A stretch of 38,830 bases of DNA from positions 1-38,830 of the forward strand of contig JALEHB010000042.1 in assembly GCA_022763285.1 (NCBI GenBank). The letters are read 5' to 3'. Origin of the DNA: Pseudomonadales bacterium. GTDB taxonomy: Bacteria; Pseudomonadota; Gammaproteobacteria; Pseudomonadales; Pseudohongiellaceae. The translations under genes were made by a program, and so were the position numbers. This document shows, in pieces, positions 21,003 through 30,903 of the stretch (position 1 is the first letter of the stretch; each line of letters starts with the position of its first letter). The notes under the pieces are model-generated. The model had not been told where the DNA came from. It ran no database searches and worked only from the letters and a program-made list of their open reading frames with translations.

Positions 21003-21023
21003 GCCAATCTTCATCTTGTCGCC

Positions 21024-21758
21024 ATGAAAACACTGATCGCCCTTGTTTGTCTGCTGGTCAGTCCCGTGCTGGCGGCTGAAGAATGTGTGGTGTTACTGCA
21101 TGGCCTGGCGCGGGTCTCAGATTCCATGGCCGAGTTGGAGAGAAAGCTGGAGCGCAGCGGTATGCGCTCGGTCAATATCAGCTATCCTTCCCGGCGTCAT
21201 CCCATTGCAGAGCTGGCCCGGGATGCGGTGGGCAGAGGGCTGGCCGCTTGCCGCGAAACAGCCGAAGTCGGAGCGATTGCCGCTGATGGTGAAACGGTTG
21301 CGGCCAGCCGCATACATTTTGTGACCCATTCCCTGGGTGGCATTCTGCTGCGGGTCTATCTGCAGGAGCAGGCGATTCCGGAACTGGGCAGGGTGGTCAT
21401 GCTCGGGCCGCCCAATCAGGGCAGCAGCCTGGCCCAGGGTCTGAAAGGGGTTCCCGGTTTCGGCTTTCTGGGGCCAGCCGGGCAGGCACTGGGCACCGAT
21501 GATGAAAGCATTATCAATGAACTGGGGCCGGTGGATTTCGAGCTGGGGGTGATTGCCGGTGACCTGGCCCTGAATCCTCTGGGGCTGCTATTGATCGACG
21601 GGCCCAATGACAGTGTGGTTAGTGTCCAGAGTACCCGGGTTGCGGGGATGAAAGAGCATATTACCCTGCCGGTCATGCATACCCTGATGATGCGGGACAA
21701 CGAAGTCATTGATCACAGCATCCATTTTCTGAAAACCGGAAACTTTATTCCTCAGTGA
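21024..21758 (+). CDS. Exported alpha/beta-hydrolase (lipase/PGAP1-like)
   Basis: Signal peptide MKTLIALVCLLVSPVLAAE; oxyanion CVVLLHGLAR; nucleophile elbow FVTHSLGG. Confidence 0.8.
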   Translation: MKTLIALVCLLVSPVLAAEECVVLLHGLARVSDSMAELERKLERSGMRSVNISYPSRRHPIAELARDAVGRGLAACRETAEVGAIAADGETVAASRIHFVTHSLGGILLRVYLQEQAIPELGRVVMLGPPNQGSSLAQGLKGVPGFGFLGPAGQALGTDDESIINELGPVDFELGVIAGDLALNPLGLLLIDGPNDSVVSVQSTRVAGMKEHITLPVMHTLMMRDNEVIDHSIHFLKTGNFIPQ

Positions 21759-21807
21759 AAACCGAAAACTTTGTTCCTCAGTGAAAACCGAAACCTTTGT
21801 TTCCCAG
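21730..21807. repeat. 26-bp direct tandem repeat, 3 copies, spanning the hydrolase stop codon
   Basis: tgaaaaccggaaactttattcctcag / tgaaaaccgaaaactttgttcctcag / tgaaaaccgaaacctttgtttcccag at 21730, 21756, 21782. Confidence 0.95.
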
Positions 21808-21809
21808 TA

Positions 21810-22484
21810 ATGACAGCCGATCAAGCAACTGACAATCACGACAAGGCCTCCAGGCCTGAGTATCTGGCGCGCTGGTTTCTGCTGGCGGCGCTCTCCAGTT
21901 TGCGCCAGGAAAACTGGCAGCAGCTTGCCGACAGTAGTCTCGATGCAGAACTGGAAGACGCTCTGGTGGCCCAGTTTCTGGCGGACAATGCCGCCCGGCG
22001 ATCGCTGCTAACGGTGCTGCGGGATCCGCGCTTTCTGGAACGACTGCCAACATTTGGCCAGCAGCGCGATCCTGCTCGCGGCATGCTTGCCGATTCCACC
22101 CTGGCCTTCAAGCGCGCTCGCTCTTTACTGGAACGCCATCAACTGCTGGACTCCGGGCCGACGGAAACGGGCGAGTCTGCCGGGCAGTCCCGACAGGATA
22201 GCCAGGCCCCGGAGTCAATCGTGCAAAGGCGGGCGGCACGCCGGGCAGTCCCTTTTTCTACTGCCGCCGAAGTATTCCCGCCCGGCCGCAACAAGCTTGA
22301 GGACGGGCAAGAGCAGATGAGTGATGAGGAATATGCCAGGCTGGAAGAGGCGCTGTCGCGGCCGATGCAGGAGTCGTCACCGCCGTCATCGGGATTTACC
22401 CTGAATGAGGAACGCCTCAGTCTGCTGGCCGGGCTGCTGGCAGGTTTGCTGCTGTTCGTACTTATCTGGTGGTTTTTTCTGTAG
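21810..22484 (+). CDS. Hypothetical protein with C-terminal TM helix
   Basis: ATG at 21810 (MTADQATDNHDKASRPEYLARW...) immediately after the tandem repeats; ends LSLLAGLLAGLLLFVLIWWFFL. Confidence 0.6.
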   Translation: MTADQATDNHDKASRPEYLARWFLLAALSSLRQENWQQLADSSLDAELEDALVAQFLADNAARRSLLTVLRDPRFLERLPTFGQQRDPARGMLADSTLAFKRARSLLERHQLLDSGPTETGESAGQSRQDSQAPESIVQRRAARRAVPFSTAAEVFPPGRNKLEDGQEQMSDEEYARLEEALSRPMQESSPPSSGFTLNEERLSLLAGLLAGLLLFVLIWWFFL

Positions 22485-22501
22485 CGGTTTGCCGCCCGCC
22501 C

Positions 22502-23068
22502 TCAGGCTCTGGACATGAATTTGCCGGTTGCGGTATTCACTTTAACCAACTCGCCCGGTGCCAGGTATTCCGGCACCTGAATTTCAAGGCCGGTACTCAG
22601 TTTGGCCGTCTTGCTGCGGTTGGTGGCTGACGACCCGGTAATCGGTGGCGGTGTTTCGGTAATTTCAAGATTCACAGACTGGGGCATCTCGATCGCCACC
22701 AGTTCGCCATCCACCAGCAGGGCAATAATGCCTTCCTGCTGTTCCACCAGATAGGGCAGTTGCTCTTCGATGCGATCGCTGTTCAGGCCATACTGACTGT
22801 AGTCTTCCATGTTCATGAAGTAATGAATGTCGTCGTCCACGTAGGAGTACTGCACATCCACCCGCACACAATCCGCCTCACTCAGCAGATCCTCGCCCTT
22901 GAGTGATTCATCCCGCTTTTGCTGGGTGCGCAGATTGTAGAAGCGAATCTTGTAGAGCGTGGCGGCGCCACGGGAGCTGGGGGACTTGGCCTCCAGTTGG
23001 CGAACAATATGGGGATCGCCATCGATATCTACAATCATTCCTTTCTTCAGCTCACTGGCTTTTGGCAT
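22502..23068 (-). CDS. yeiP: Elongation factor P-like protein EfpL/YeiP
   Basis: MPKASELKKGMIVDIDGDPHIVRQLEAKSPSSRGAATLYKIRFYNLRTQQK; C-terminal STGLEIQVPEYLAPGELVKVNT. Confidence 0.88.
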   Translation of the reverse strand: MPKASELKKGMIVDIDGDPHIVRQLEAKSPSSRGAATLYKIRFYNLRTQQKRDESLKGEDLLSEADCVRVDVQYSYVDDDIHYFMNMEDYSQYGLNSDRIEEQLPYLVEQQEGIIALLVDGELVAIEMPQSVNLEITETPPPITGSSATNRSKTAKLSTGLEIQVPEYLAPGELVKVNTATGKFMSRA

Positions 23069-23239
23069 TGACTGGGCTCCGGTTCAATAATCAGCACGGA
23101 GGCGGAAGGTAGCAGCGCCATTGCATGCTGGCAAGCCCGGGGCTTTGAGTTGTCCGCGCGTTTCCCCCATAATCCCCATCCGCCCTGTTTGCCAGCCGAC
23201 AGGCAGCGAGTCAAACCAGCAATTTTCAGGATTCTTGTC

Positions 23240-24316
23240 ATGAGTCAGAGTGCATCGGAAATCGAGAACTACCATATCATCGGCCATGAGGAACTGCCGC
23301 CACCGGATGAGGTGAAGAAGGAGTTCCCCCTGCAGGGCAAGGCCCTGGCGACCGTTGTCGAGGGACACCGTGCCGTGAAGGCCATTCTGGATGGTGAGGA
23401 TCATCGTCTCATTGTGGTGGTAGGGCCCTGTTCCATCCACAATCCGGAAGAAGCCCTGGAGTATGCCCGTCGTCTGAAAGCCCTGGCAGATGAACTGGCT
23501 GATGAGCTGCTGATACTGATGCGGGTTTACTTTGAAAAGCCACGGACCTCGGTAGGCTGGGAAGGGCTGATCTATGACCCCCATCTGGATGGCAGCCACC
23601 GTATCGATCATGGTATTCGCATTGGTCGCAAACTGATGCTGGATATTGCAGACATTGGTCTGCCCATCGCCATCGAAGCTCTGGATCTGATTTCACCGCA
23701 ATACCTGCAGGATCTGGTGAGCTGGACAGCCATTGGTGCCCGCACTACCGAATCTCCCACTCACCGCAAACTCGCCAGTGGCATTTCTTCGGCTATCGGT
23801 TTCAAGAACAATGTCAATGGCGACACCATGGTGGCCATCAATGCCATTCGCTCCGCCTCGGCGCCCCACAGCTTCATCAGTGTGACCGGTCAGGGCAAGG
23901 TGGCGGTTTTTCGCACCGAGGGCAATCCACATTGCCATCTGATCCTGCGAGGGGGCAAGTCACCCAATTATGATGCGGAGAGTGTGGCGGCCTGTGAGGC
24001 AGAGATGAAGACTGCCAGTATTCGCCCGAACATCATGGTGGATTGCAGTCATGCCAATTCCGGAAAGGATGCCGCCCGTCAGCCCGAAGTGCTGCATGAT
24101 ATTGCCGAGCAAATCAATCAGGGCAATGGGTCCATAGTCGGTGTCATGATCGAGAGTAATCTGGAAGAGGGTAATCAGCCCATTCCGGATGATCTGGCAG
24201 ATATCAGGCCGGGGGTTTCCATCACCGATGCCTGTATCGGCTGGGATCTGACGGCCACTTGTCTGCGGGATTTTGCCGCCAGTGTCAGTGGGGCCCTGAA
24301 AAAACGGAGCAGTTGA
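23240..24316 (+). CDS. 3-deoxy-7-phosphoheptulonate (DAHP) synthase, class I
   Basis: VVVGPCSIHNPEEALEYARRLK, MRVYFEKPRTSVGWEGLIYDPHLDGS, DCSHANSGK. Confidence 0.95.
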   Translation: MSQSASEIENYHIIGHEELPPPDEVKKEFPLQGKALATVVEGHRAVKAILDGEDHRLIVVVGPCSIHNPEEALEYARRLKALADELADELLILMRVYFEKPRTSVGWEGLIYDPHLDGSHRIDHGIRIGRKLMLDIADIGLPIAIEALDLISPQYLQDLVSWTAIGARTTESPTHRKLASGISSAIGFKNNVNGDTMVAINAIRSASAPHSFISVTGQGKVAVFRTEGNPHCHLILRGGKSPNYDAESVAACEAEMKTASIRPNIMVDCSHANSGKDAARQPEVLHDIAEQINQGNGSIVGVMIESNLEEGNQPIPDDLADIRPGVSITDACIGWDLTATCLRDFAASVSGALKKRSS

Positions 24317-24326
24317 CTTAGATCAA
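24313..24326. promoter_or_regulatory. FNR/Anr-like box upstream of UspA gene
   Basis: TTGACTTAGATCAA, one mismatch to TTGAT-N4-ATCAA, overlapping the DAHP synthase stop codon and about 100 nt upstream of the next ATG. Confidence 0.6.
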
Positions 24327-24426
24327 CGCGAAATTTTCCAGCTTATCTAGACTGGCCCCAGCTTTACTGGTCTTGCGCTTCGATTGCCGCAACAGCAAGG
24401 CAGCTTTCGTAGCAGGGGAAACAGAC

Positions 24427-24861
24427 ATGGCAAGATTTCGCAGCCTATTGCTGGCGCTTGATCTGGAATCAGAATCCCGGGCTCTGATAGACCGGGTGCT
24501 CTTCATGTATCCTGACGAAATAGAGCATCTGCATGTGGTGCATGTGGTCAAGCAGGGGCTTTATGAGACTGAGGGAAATGCCGATTCACCGGACGCCGAT
24601 CGCCAGCGACTGCTTGATCATGCCCGGCTGCAACTGCGTGAGCTGATGTGGCGTCATGGTCTGGCGGTAAGCGCAGAGCGCATTCATCTCTTGCAGGGGG
24701 AGCCGGCCTTTGAGATCAAGCGACTGGCGGCAGAGCTGGATGCCGAACTGGTTATTGTTGGCAGCCATTGCAAGCCGAGTGACTGGTTGCAGGTTCCAGG
24801 TCCCACTACCAATTGCGTCATTCAGGGGATTTCAACCGATGTCATGGCGGTCAAGATCTGA
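24427..24861 (+). CDS. Universal stress protein (UspA family)
   Basis: FRSLLLALDLESESRALIDRV...ELDAELVIVGSHCKPSDWLQVPGPTTNCVIQGISTDVMAVKI. Confidence 0.8.
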   Translation: MARFRSLLLALDLESESRALIDRVLFMYPDEIEHLHVVHVVKQGLYETEGNADSPDADRQRLLDHARLQLRELMWRHGLAVSAERIHLLQGEPAFEIKRLAAELDAELVIVGSHCKPSDWLQVPGPTTNCVIQGISTDVMAVKI

Positions 24862-24892
24862 CCACCATGACTTCAGTTCGGCATTGACCTGA

Positions 24893-26086
24893 TCAGGCCA
24901 GTACTTCGGCGATGCTGCTGGTCAGGTAGTCAATATTGCTGTCATTGATACCGGCAACATTGATGCGGCTGGAGTTGACAATATAGATGCTGTAGTCGTT
25001 TACCAGCTTCTGTATATGCTCAACACTCACTCCCAGAAAAGAAAACATTCCCTTTTCCCTTTCAATGAAGCTGAAGTCCTGTTGCACACCGGCGTCTTTC
25101 AGCCGAGCTACCAGCTGTGCGCGCAGGCTGTTGATGCGGTTGCGCATCTCGGTTAACTCGGCATCCCACTCGCTGCGCAGCTCAGGCGAGGTCATGATGG
25201 TTTGCACGATAGCCGCGCCATGATCCGGCGGCATGGAGTACATGGCCCGGGCGGCGGCTGCAATCTGGGTGGTGGCGATTTCGGCGCTGGACTCCTTGTC
25301 ACAGATCACTGTCAGGGCGCCGGTACGCTCCCGGTACAGGCCAAAGTTCTTGGAGCAGGAGGAGACTACAATCAGTTCGGGCAGGGCTTCGGCCAGCAGG
25401 CGCACGCCATAGACATCTTCTTCCAGGCCATCGCCAAGGCCCTGATAGGCCAGGTCAATGAATACGGTGAAACCCTTGTCCAGGGCCAGGTCCTTGACAG
25501 CCTGCCACTGCTCTTTTGACAGATCTGCGCCGCAGGGGTTGTGACAACAACCATGCAGCAATACCAGATCGCCGCTGCCTACCTGCTGCAACGTTTCCAT
25601 CATGGCATCGAAGCGGACACTGTGGCTGTCATAATCGTAATAGGGGTACTGCTCGATCTTGAGACCGGAAGAGCCCAGCAGTGGCACGTGATTGGCCCAG
25701 GTGGGATCGCTGACCCAGACCGTGGCCTCGGGATTGGCTTTCTTGACGAATTCTGCCGCCAGGCGCAGACCACCACAGCCGCCGGGAGCCTGGGCGGTAA
25801 CCCGGCGCTTGCCCAGTTTGCTGACCAGGCTTTCACCAAAAATCAATTCAGCTGAAACCTGATTGAACTCTGCAGCACCGGTGGGGCCCACATAGGATTT
25901 GGATTGCTGGGCATCGAGAATCAGGCTCTCGGCTTTCTTGACTGCCTGCATCACCGGGGTATTGCCATGGGTGTCTTTATAGACGCCAACACCGAGATCG
26001 ATCTTCTTCGGGTTGTCGTCGGCACGATAGGCGGCCATCAGGCCCAGAATCGGATCGGCGGGTAGGGCTTGCAAAGATTGAAACAT
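24893..26086 (-). CDS. Aromatic amino acid / aspartate aminotransferase
   Basis: LGVGVYKDTHGNTPVM, LLHGCCHNPCGADL, VSSCSKNFGLYRERTG (PLP-Lys). Confidence 0.92.
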   Translation of the reverse strand: MFQSLQALPADPILGLMAAYRADDNPKKIDLGVGVYKDTHGNTPVMQAVKKAESLILDAQQSKSYVGPTGAAEFNQVSAELIFGESLVSKLGKRRVTAQAPGGCGGLRLAAEFVKKANPEATVWVSDPTWANHVPLLGSSGLKIEQYPYYDYDSHSVRFDAMMETLQQVGSGDLVLLHGCCHNPCGADLSKEQWQAVKDLALDKGFTVFIDLAYQGLGDGLEEDVYGVRLLAEALPELIVVSSCSKNFGLYRERTGALTVICDKESSAEIATTQIAAAARAMYSMPPDHGAAIVQTIMTSPELRSEWDAELTEMRNRINSLRAQLVARLKDAGVQQDFSFIEREKGMFSFLGVSVEHIQKLVNDYSIYIVNSSRINVAGINDSNIDYLTSSIAEVLA

Positions 26087-26096
26087 GACGTTTTTC

Positions 26097-26969
26097 CTAG
26101 TTTCGCAGATAGGCTTTCAGGGTGTTTTGCAGTAATGAAGCACGGGTCATGGGACCCACGCCGCCGGGCACCGGAGTAATCCAGGCGGCTTTTTCGGCAA
26201 CGCTGTCGAATTGCACATCGCCCACCAGGCGAAAGCCCGAAGTCCGGGACTCATCTGCCAGACGGGTAATGCCCACATCAATGACCACCGCGCCTGGCTT
26301 GACCATATCGGCGCTGACAAACTCCGGTTTGCCGATGGCAGCAACCAGAATATCGGCCTCGGCACACAGTGCCTTGAGGTTGGCGGTGCGGCTATGGGCC
26401 AGGGTCACTGTGCTATTGCCGGGCTTGCTGTTGCGGGACATCAGAATCGCCATGGGAGTGCCGACGATATTGCTTCGCCCCAGCACCACGCAGTGCTTGC
26501 CTTCGGTCTCGATATCATAGCGCGCCAGCAGTTCCATGATGCCATTGGGTGTGGCGGAGACGAAAGTGGGCAGGCCCAGGCAGAGATTGCCAACGTTCTC
26601 CGGGCAGAAGCCGTCCACGTCTTTGCGCGGGTCGATGCTGACAGTCACCTTGTGCTCGTCGATATGGCCCGGCAGGGGCAACTGCACAATAAAGCCGTCC
26701 ACCGCTTCATCGGCATTCAGTTCGGCAATTTTGGTCAGCAACTCCTCTTCAGATACCGAGTTATCAAAACGAATCAGGGAAGATTCAAAGCCCACCTGCT
26801 GGCAGTCTTTCACCTTGTTGGCGACATAGGTTTCGCTGGCGCCATCATTTCCAACCAGAATGGCTGCCAGATGGGGTGGGCGACGTCCTTCGGATTTGAG
26901 CTGGCTGACCTGATCGGCAATTTCCTGGCGGATTTGCTCTGAACATGACTTGCCGTCAAGTATCTGCAT
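26097..26969 (-). CDS. folD: Bifunctional methylenetetrahydrofolate dehydrogenase/cyclohydrolase
   Basis: [58 protein letters not shown]. Confidence 0.96.
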   Translation of the reverse strand: MQILDGKSCSEQIRQEIADQVSQLKSEGRRPPHLAAILVGNDGASETYVANKVKDCQQVGFESSLIRFDNSVSEEELLTKIAELNADEAVDGFIVQLPLPGHIDEHKVTVSIDPRKDVDGFCPENVGNLCLGLPTFVSATPNGIMELLARYDIETEGKHCVVLGRSNIVGTPMAILMSRNSKPGNSTVTLAHSRTANLKALCAEADILVAAIGKPEFVSADMVKPGAVVIDVGITRLADESRTSGFRLVGDVQFDSVAEKAAWITPVPGGVGPMTRASLLQNTLKAYLRN

Positions 26970-27085
26970 GATAGATTCCGGTTCCTTGATGGGTTGGCCC
27001 CGGCTGTTGCTTCAGCCCGGGTCAATGGGGGTGTTTATTGCGGCGCTAATAATAATCGAGCCAAGGCGGGGGCTCAAGGCGCCGG

Positions 27086-27505
27086 CTACCAGTGCCCCTG
27101 GTTTTCCATGCTGACCCAGGGTTCCCGGGCGGGCAGGGCGTCGCCCCGCTGCAGCAGCTCGATGGAGATATTGTCGGGTGAGCGCACAAAGGCCATGCGG
27201 CCATCCCGGGGCGGGCGGTTAATGGTGACACCGGCATCCATCAGGCGCTGGCAGACTGCATAGATGTCATCCACGGCATAGGCCAGGTGGCCGAAATTCC
27301 TGCCTTCGTCATAGTCCTCCGGATCCCAGTTCCAGGTCAGCTCAATCTGGGCGTCTTCATCTCCTTCGGCGGCAAGAAACACCAGGGTAAAGCGTCCGCC
27401 CTCGTGGTCCTTGCGGCGCAGTTCCTTCAGGCCCAGTTTGTTGCAGTAAAAATCCAGAGAGTCTTCAAGATTGCTGACTCTGACCATGGTGTGCAGGTAT
27501 TTCAT
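27086..27505 (-). CDS. gloA: Lactoylglutathione lyase (glyoxalase I)
   Basis: [33 protein letters not shown]...[41 protein letters not shown]. Confidence 0.88.
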   Translation of the reverse strand: MKYLHTMVRVSNLEDSLDFYCNKLGLKELRRKDHEGGRFTLVFLAAEGDEDAQIELTWNWDPEDYDEGRNFGHLAYAVDDIYAVCQRLMDAGVTINRPPRDGRMAFVRSPDNISIELLQRGDALPAREPWVSMENQGHW

Positions 27506-27554
27506 AATAGCCCTTGCTTGTGTGCTGTTTGGAATCGGCTTGGCAGATCCGGTG

Positions 27555-28661
27555 TCAGTAAATGACTACCGAGCGAATGCTGCTGCCCTCATGCATCAGA
27601 TCGAAGGCCTTGTTGATTTCATCCAGGGCCATGGTGTGGGTGATCAGGGGATCGATTTCGATCTTGCCGTCCATATACCAGTCGACGATTTTCGGGACAT
27701 CGGTGCGTCCGCGGGCACCGCCGAAGGCGGTACCTTTCCAGGAACGCCCGGTGACCAGTTGGAACGGCCGCGTGGAAATTTCCTGGCCGGCACCTGCCAC
27801 GCCAATGATAAAAGACTCGCCCCAGCCCTTGTGGCAGCATTCCAGGGCCTGACGCATGGTGGTGACATTGCCAATGCATTCGAAAGAATAGTCGACGCCA
27901 CCGCCGGTGAGATCGATGATAGCCTGGGTGACGTCATCCACATCCCTGGGGTTGATGAAGTCGGTCATACCGAACTGACTGCCAAGGGCAGCCTTGGACG
28001 GATTCAGGTCAATGCCGATAATGCGGTCGGCGCCGACCATGCGGGCTCCCTGAATGACATTGAGACCAATACCGCCGAGACCAAACACGGCAACCGTGCT
28101 TCCCGGCTCGACTTTGGCATCAAAGGCCACGGCGCCGACGCCGGTGGTGACGCCGCAGCCGATATAGCAGACCTTGTCAAAAGGCGCATCGGAGCGAATC
28201 TTGGCCACGGCGATTTCCGGCATGACCGTGTAATTGGAGAAAGTGGAGCAGCCCATGTAGTGCAGGATGGGTTTGCCGTCCAGTGAGAAGCGGCTGCTGC
28301 CATCGGGCATGAGACCCTGACCCTGGGTGCTGCGAATGGCCTGACAGAGATTGGTTTTGGGATGCAGGCAAAAGTCACATTGACGGCATTCCGGTGTGTA
28401 CAGGGGTATGACCGTGTCACCAACCGCGACTGATTTCACGCCCGGGCCCACCTCCCTGACGATGCCAGCCCCCTCATGCCCCAGGATGGCGGGAAAGGCA
28501 CCTTCCGGATCATCACCAGAAAGGGTAAAGGCATCGGTGTGGCAGATGCCGGTGGCCATGATTTCCACCAGCACTTCACCCTCCCGTGGGCCTTCCAGAT
28601 CCACTTCTACGATTTCCAGGGGTTGTCCGGCGGCAAAGGCTACGGCGGCGCGTGATTTCAT
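27555..28661 (-). CDS. frmA: S-(hydroxymethyl)glutathione dehydrogenase / class III alcohol dehydrogenase
   Basis: [66 protein letters not shown]; 368 aa from ATG at 28661. Confidence 0.93.
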   Translation of the reverse strand: MKSRAAVAFAAGQPLEIVEVDLEGPREGEVLVEIMATGICHTDAFTLSGDDPEGAFPAILGHEGAGIVREVGPGVKSVAVGDTVIPLYTPECRQCDFCLHPKTNLCQAIRSTQGQGLMPDGSSRFSLDGKPILHYMGCSTFSNYTVMPEIAVAKIRSDAPFDKVCYIGCGVTTGVGAVAFDAKVEPGSTVAVFGLGGIGLNVIQGARMVGADRIIGIDLNPSKAALGSQFGMTDFINPRDVDDVTQAIIDLTGGGVDYSFECIGNVTTMRQALECCHKGWGESFIIGVAGAGQEISTRPFQLVTGRSWKGTAFGGARGRTDVPKIVDWYMDGKIEIDPLITHTMALDEINKAFDLMHEGSSIRSVVIY

Positions 28662-28755
28662 GGCAGGTTCCTGTAAGATGTCGGTTTTTTCTCCATTGTA
28701 AAAGAGTGCCGGAGACCGGGGCAACCAGAGTTCCGGGCTCGGGTCCCGGTTTGTC

Positions 28756-29625
28756 ATGAGCAGTAGCACAGCAAAAAAATATGTATTGACGGTATCCTGC
28801 CCGGAAACCAATGGCATTGTCCGGGCGGTCAGTGAGTTTCTCGACCTGCGCGGCGCGAGCATCTATGAAGCAGCCCAGCATCGTGATCCGGTAATCGACC
28901 AGTTTTTCATGCGCGTGGAATTTGAAGAAAACCGGGCCGGCTTTCCCGATTTGCCACAACTGCAAGCCGACTTCGAAGAACTGGCGACACGATTTGCCAT
29001 GACCTGGCACTTTCATGACCTGGGCAAGCGTACAAAGGTACTGTTGGCGGTTTCGCGCCACGGTCATTGTCTCAACGATATTCTGCATCGCTGGGAATCC
29101 GGCGTATTGCCAGCAGACATTGTCGGCGTGGTTTCCAATCACGAGGATATGCGGGGGATCACCGAATGGCATGGCTTGCCCTATTATTATCTTCCGGTCG
29201 AGCGGGATAACAAGGTGGCGCAGGAAGCTCGGCTGCTGGAGATTATGACCAGTCTCGACACAGATCTGCTGGCCCTGGCGCGCTATATGCAAATCCTGAG
29301 TCCCCAGCTGTGCGACGAATTGCCGGACCGGATAATCAATATCCATCATTCATTTCTTCCCGGCTTCAAGGGAGCAGACCCTTATCGTCAGGCCTATAAC
29401 CGCGGTGTAAAGATTATCGGTGCCACGGCTCACTATGTGACAGCGGATCTTGATGAAGGTCCAATTATTGAACAGACGGTCGAGAAAATTGATCACAACT
29501 CCGGTATCGAAGAGCTGCGCCAGATTGGTCGGGATGCGGAGTGTGCAGCCTTTGCCAGAGCGGTGAAGTGGCACTGTGAGCACCGGGTGATCGTCAATGG
29601 CAACAAGACAATTGTATTCAGGTAG
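28756..29625 (+). CDS. purU: Formyltetrahydrofolate deformylase
   Basis: N-terminal ACT-like [28 protein letters not shown]; formyltransferase core [57 protein letters not shown]. Confidence 0.93.
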   Translation: MSSSTAKKYVLTVSCPETNGIVRAVSEFLDLRGASIYEAAQHRDPVIDQFFMRVEFEENRAGFPDLPQLQADFEELATRFAMTWHFHDLGKRTKVLLAVSRHGHCLNDILHRWESGVLPADIVGVVSNHEDMRGITEWHGLPYYYLPVERDNKVAQEARLLEIMTSLDTDLLALARYMQILSPQLCDELPDRIINIHHSFLPGFKGADPYRQAYNRGVKIIGATAHYVTADLDEGPIIEQTVEKIDHNSGIEELRQIGRDAECAAFARAVKWHCEHRVIVNGNKTIVFR

Positions 29626-29667
29626 TAATCTGCCCTGATACCGAGGGCCGCTCAGGCGCAGGTTTAT

Positions 29668-30375
29668 ATGGATTTACTGATAGCTGCACTGGTAATACTG
29701 CTGGGTTCCTATGTGCAGAGCTCCATTGGCTTTGGCCTGGCCATTATAGCGGCGCCGGTCTTGTTCTTTATCGATCCGCTGTTTGTGCCGGCGCCGATCA
29801 CGGTGTCCGCTCTGACCCTGTCCCTGGCCAATGCCAGAAAACACCGTCATGCGATTTCCTTCAAGGGTTTGCAGGCGGCAATTATTGGTCGTATACCTGG
29901 CACCATTGCCGGCGGCCTCTTGCTGCTGTGGATCAGTCAGCGGGAACTGGCTCTGTATCTGGGCCTGACGGTGCTGCTGGCGGTGGCGCTGAGTTTGTCC
30001 CGTATTCGCATTCGGCCCGGCAATACCAGCATGGCCATTGCCGGTTTCCTGTCCGGCTTTATGGGCACCAGTTCCTCCATCGGTGGTCCGCCCATGGCGC
30101 TGGTCATGCAGCACGAGAAGGGTGAATTCATCAGGGCCAATCTGGCCGCGTTTTTTGTGGCCAGTTGTGTGCTTTCCCTGATCATGCTGGCTTTTATCGG
30201 CCGATTCGGCCTGGAAGAGATCAAGCTGTCTTTGCCCTTGATGCCAGCCACCCTGGCGGGTTACTGGTTGGCCATGCGTAGCCTGCATCGTATCTCGCCG
30301 CAGAATCTGCGCAGATTCTCACTGCTGCTCTGCGCCGTGGCAGGCACTTATGCGGTGCTTAGCTATTGGCTGTAG
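29668..30375 (+). CDS. TauE/SafE-family sulfite exporter-like membrane protein
   Basis: GSYVQSSIGFGLAIIAAPVLFFIDP...GFLSGFMGTSSSIGGPPMALVM. Confidence 0.85.
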   Translation: MDLLIAALVILLGSYVQSSIGFGLAIIAAPVLFFIDPLFVPAPITVSALTLSLANARKHRHAISFKGLQAAIIGRIPGTIAGGLLLLWISQRELALYLGLTVLLAVALSLSRIRIRPGNTSMAIAGFLSGFMGTSSSIGGPPMALVMQHEKGEFIRANLAAFFVASCVLSLIMLAFIGRFGLEEIKLSLPLMPATLAGYWLAMRSLHRISPQNLRRFSLLLCAVAGTYAVLSYWL

Positions 30376-30486
30376 AACAGCCTGCAGAGCTGCTACCGCC
30401 GGGATTGCCGCTGGCAATTAGGGTTTGATCAGGCCTTGGGTTACACTCAGGCCAACCCTGCAAGTAATCGAGAAACCGGAGGAAAC

Positions 30487-30879
30487 ATGAATAAATCTGC
30501 TTTGATTTCCAAACTGACTGCACTGGCGCTACTGCTGTTGCTGGGCGCAAGTCCGGCACTGGTCCAGGCGGATGATGCGGCAGCGGCCCGAACCATTGCC
30601 AGTATCCTGACGAATCTGAACCATTTCCCGTCCGATGAAGACAAGGCTGCGCTGATGGAAATCGCGGGTGACAGCAGCAATAGCGAGGCCTACCGGACTA
30701 TTGCCGAGGCTGTTCAGAATATTCAGCACTCTGCCACGGATGCAGACAAGGCGCGGCTCAGTGACATTATTGATAATGCCAATGCACCGGCCGATGCCCG
30801 CGCACTGGCGGAAGTTATCATGGGTATCAGCCATGTCCCCAGTGACACAGCCAAGGTCCGACTGGCTGCCATAATGTAA
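30487..30879 (+). CDS. Exported hypothetical protein made of three 35-residue repeats
   Basis: Signal peptide MNKSALISKLTALALLLLLGASPALVQADD; repeats RTIASILTNLNHFPSDEDKAALMEI.. / RTIAEAVQNIQHSATDADKARLSDI.. / RALAEVIMGISHVPSDTAKVRLAAIM; GGAGG RBS. Confidence 0.75.
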   Translation: MNKSALISKLTALALLLLLGASPALVQADDAAAARTIASILTNLNHFPSDEDKAALMEIAGDSSNSEAYRTIAEAVQNIQHSATDADKARLSDIIDNANAPADARALAEVIMGISHVPSDTAKVRLAAIM

Positions 30880-30903
30880 AGCTGTCAATATTTGTAACAG
30901 TCA

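Noticed and set aside
27471-28286. 271-aa plus-strand ORF
   Set aside because: Antisense to the class III alcohol dehydrogenase; no motifs.
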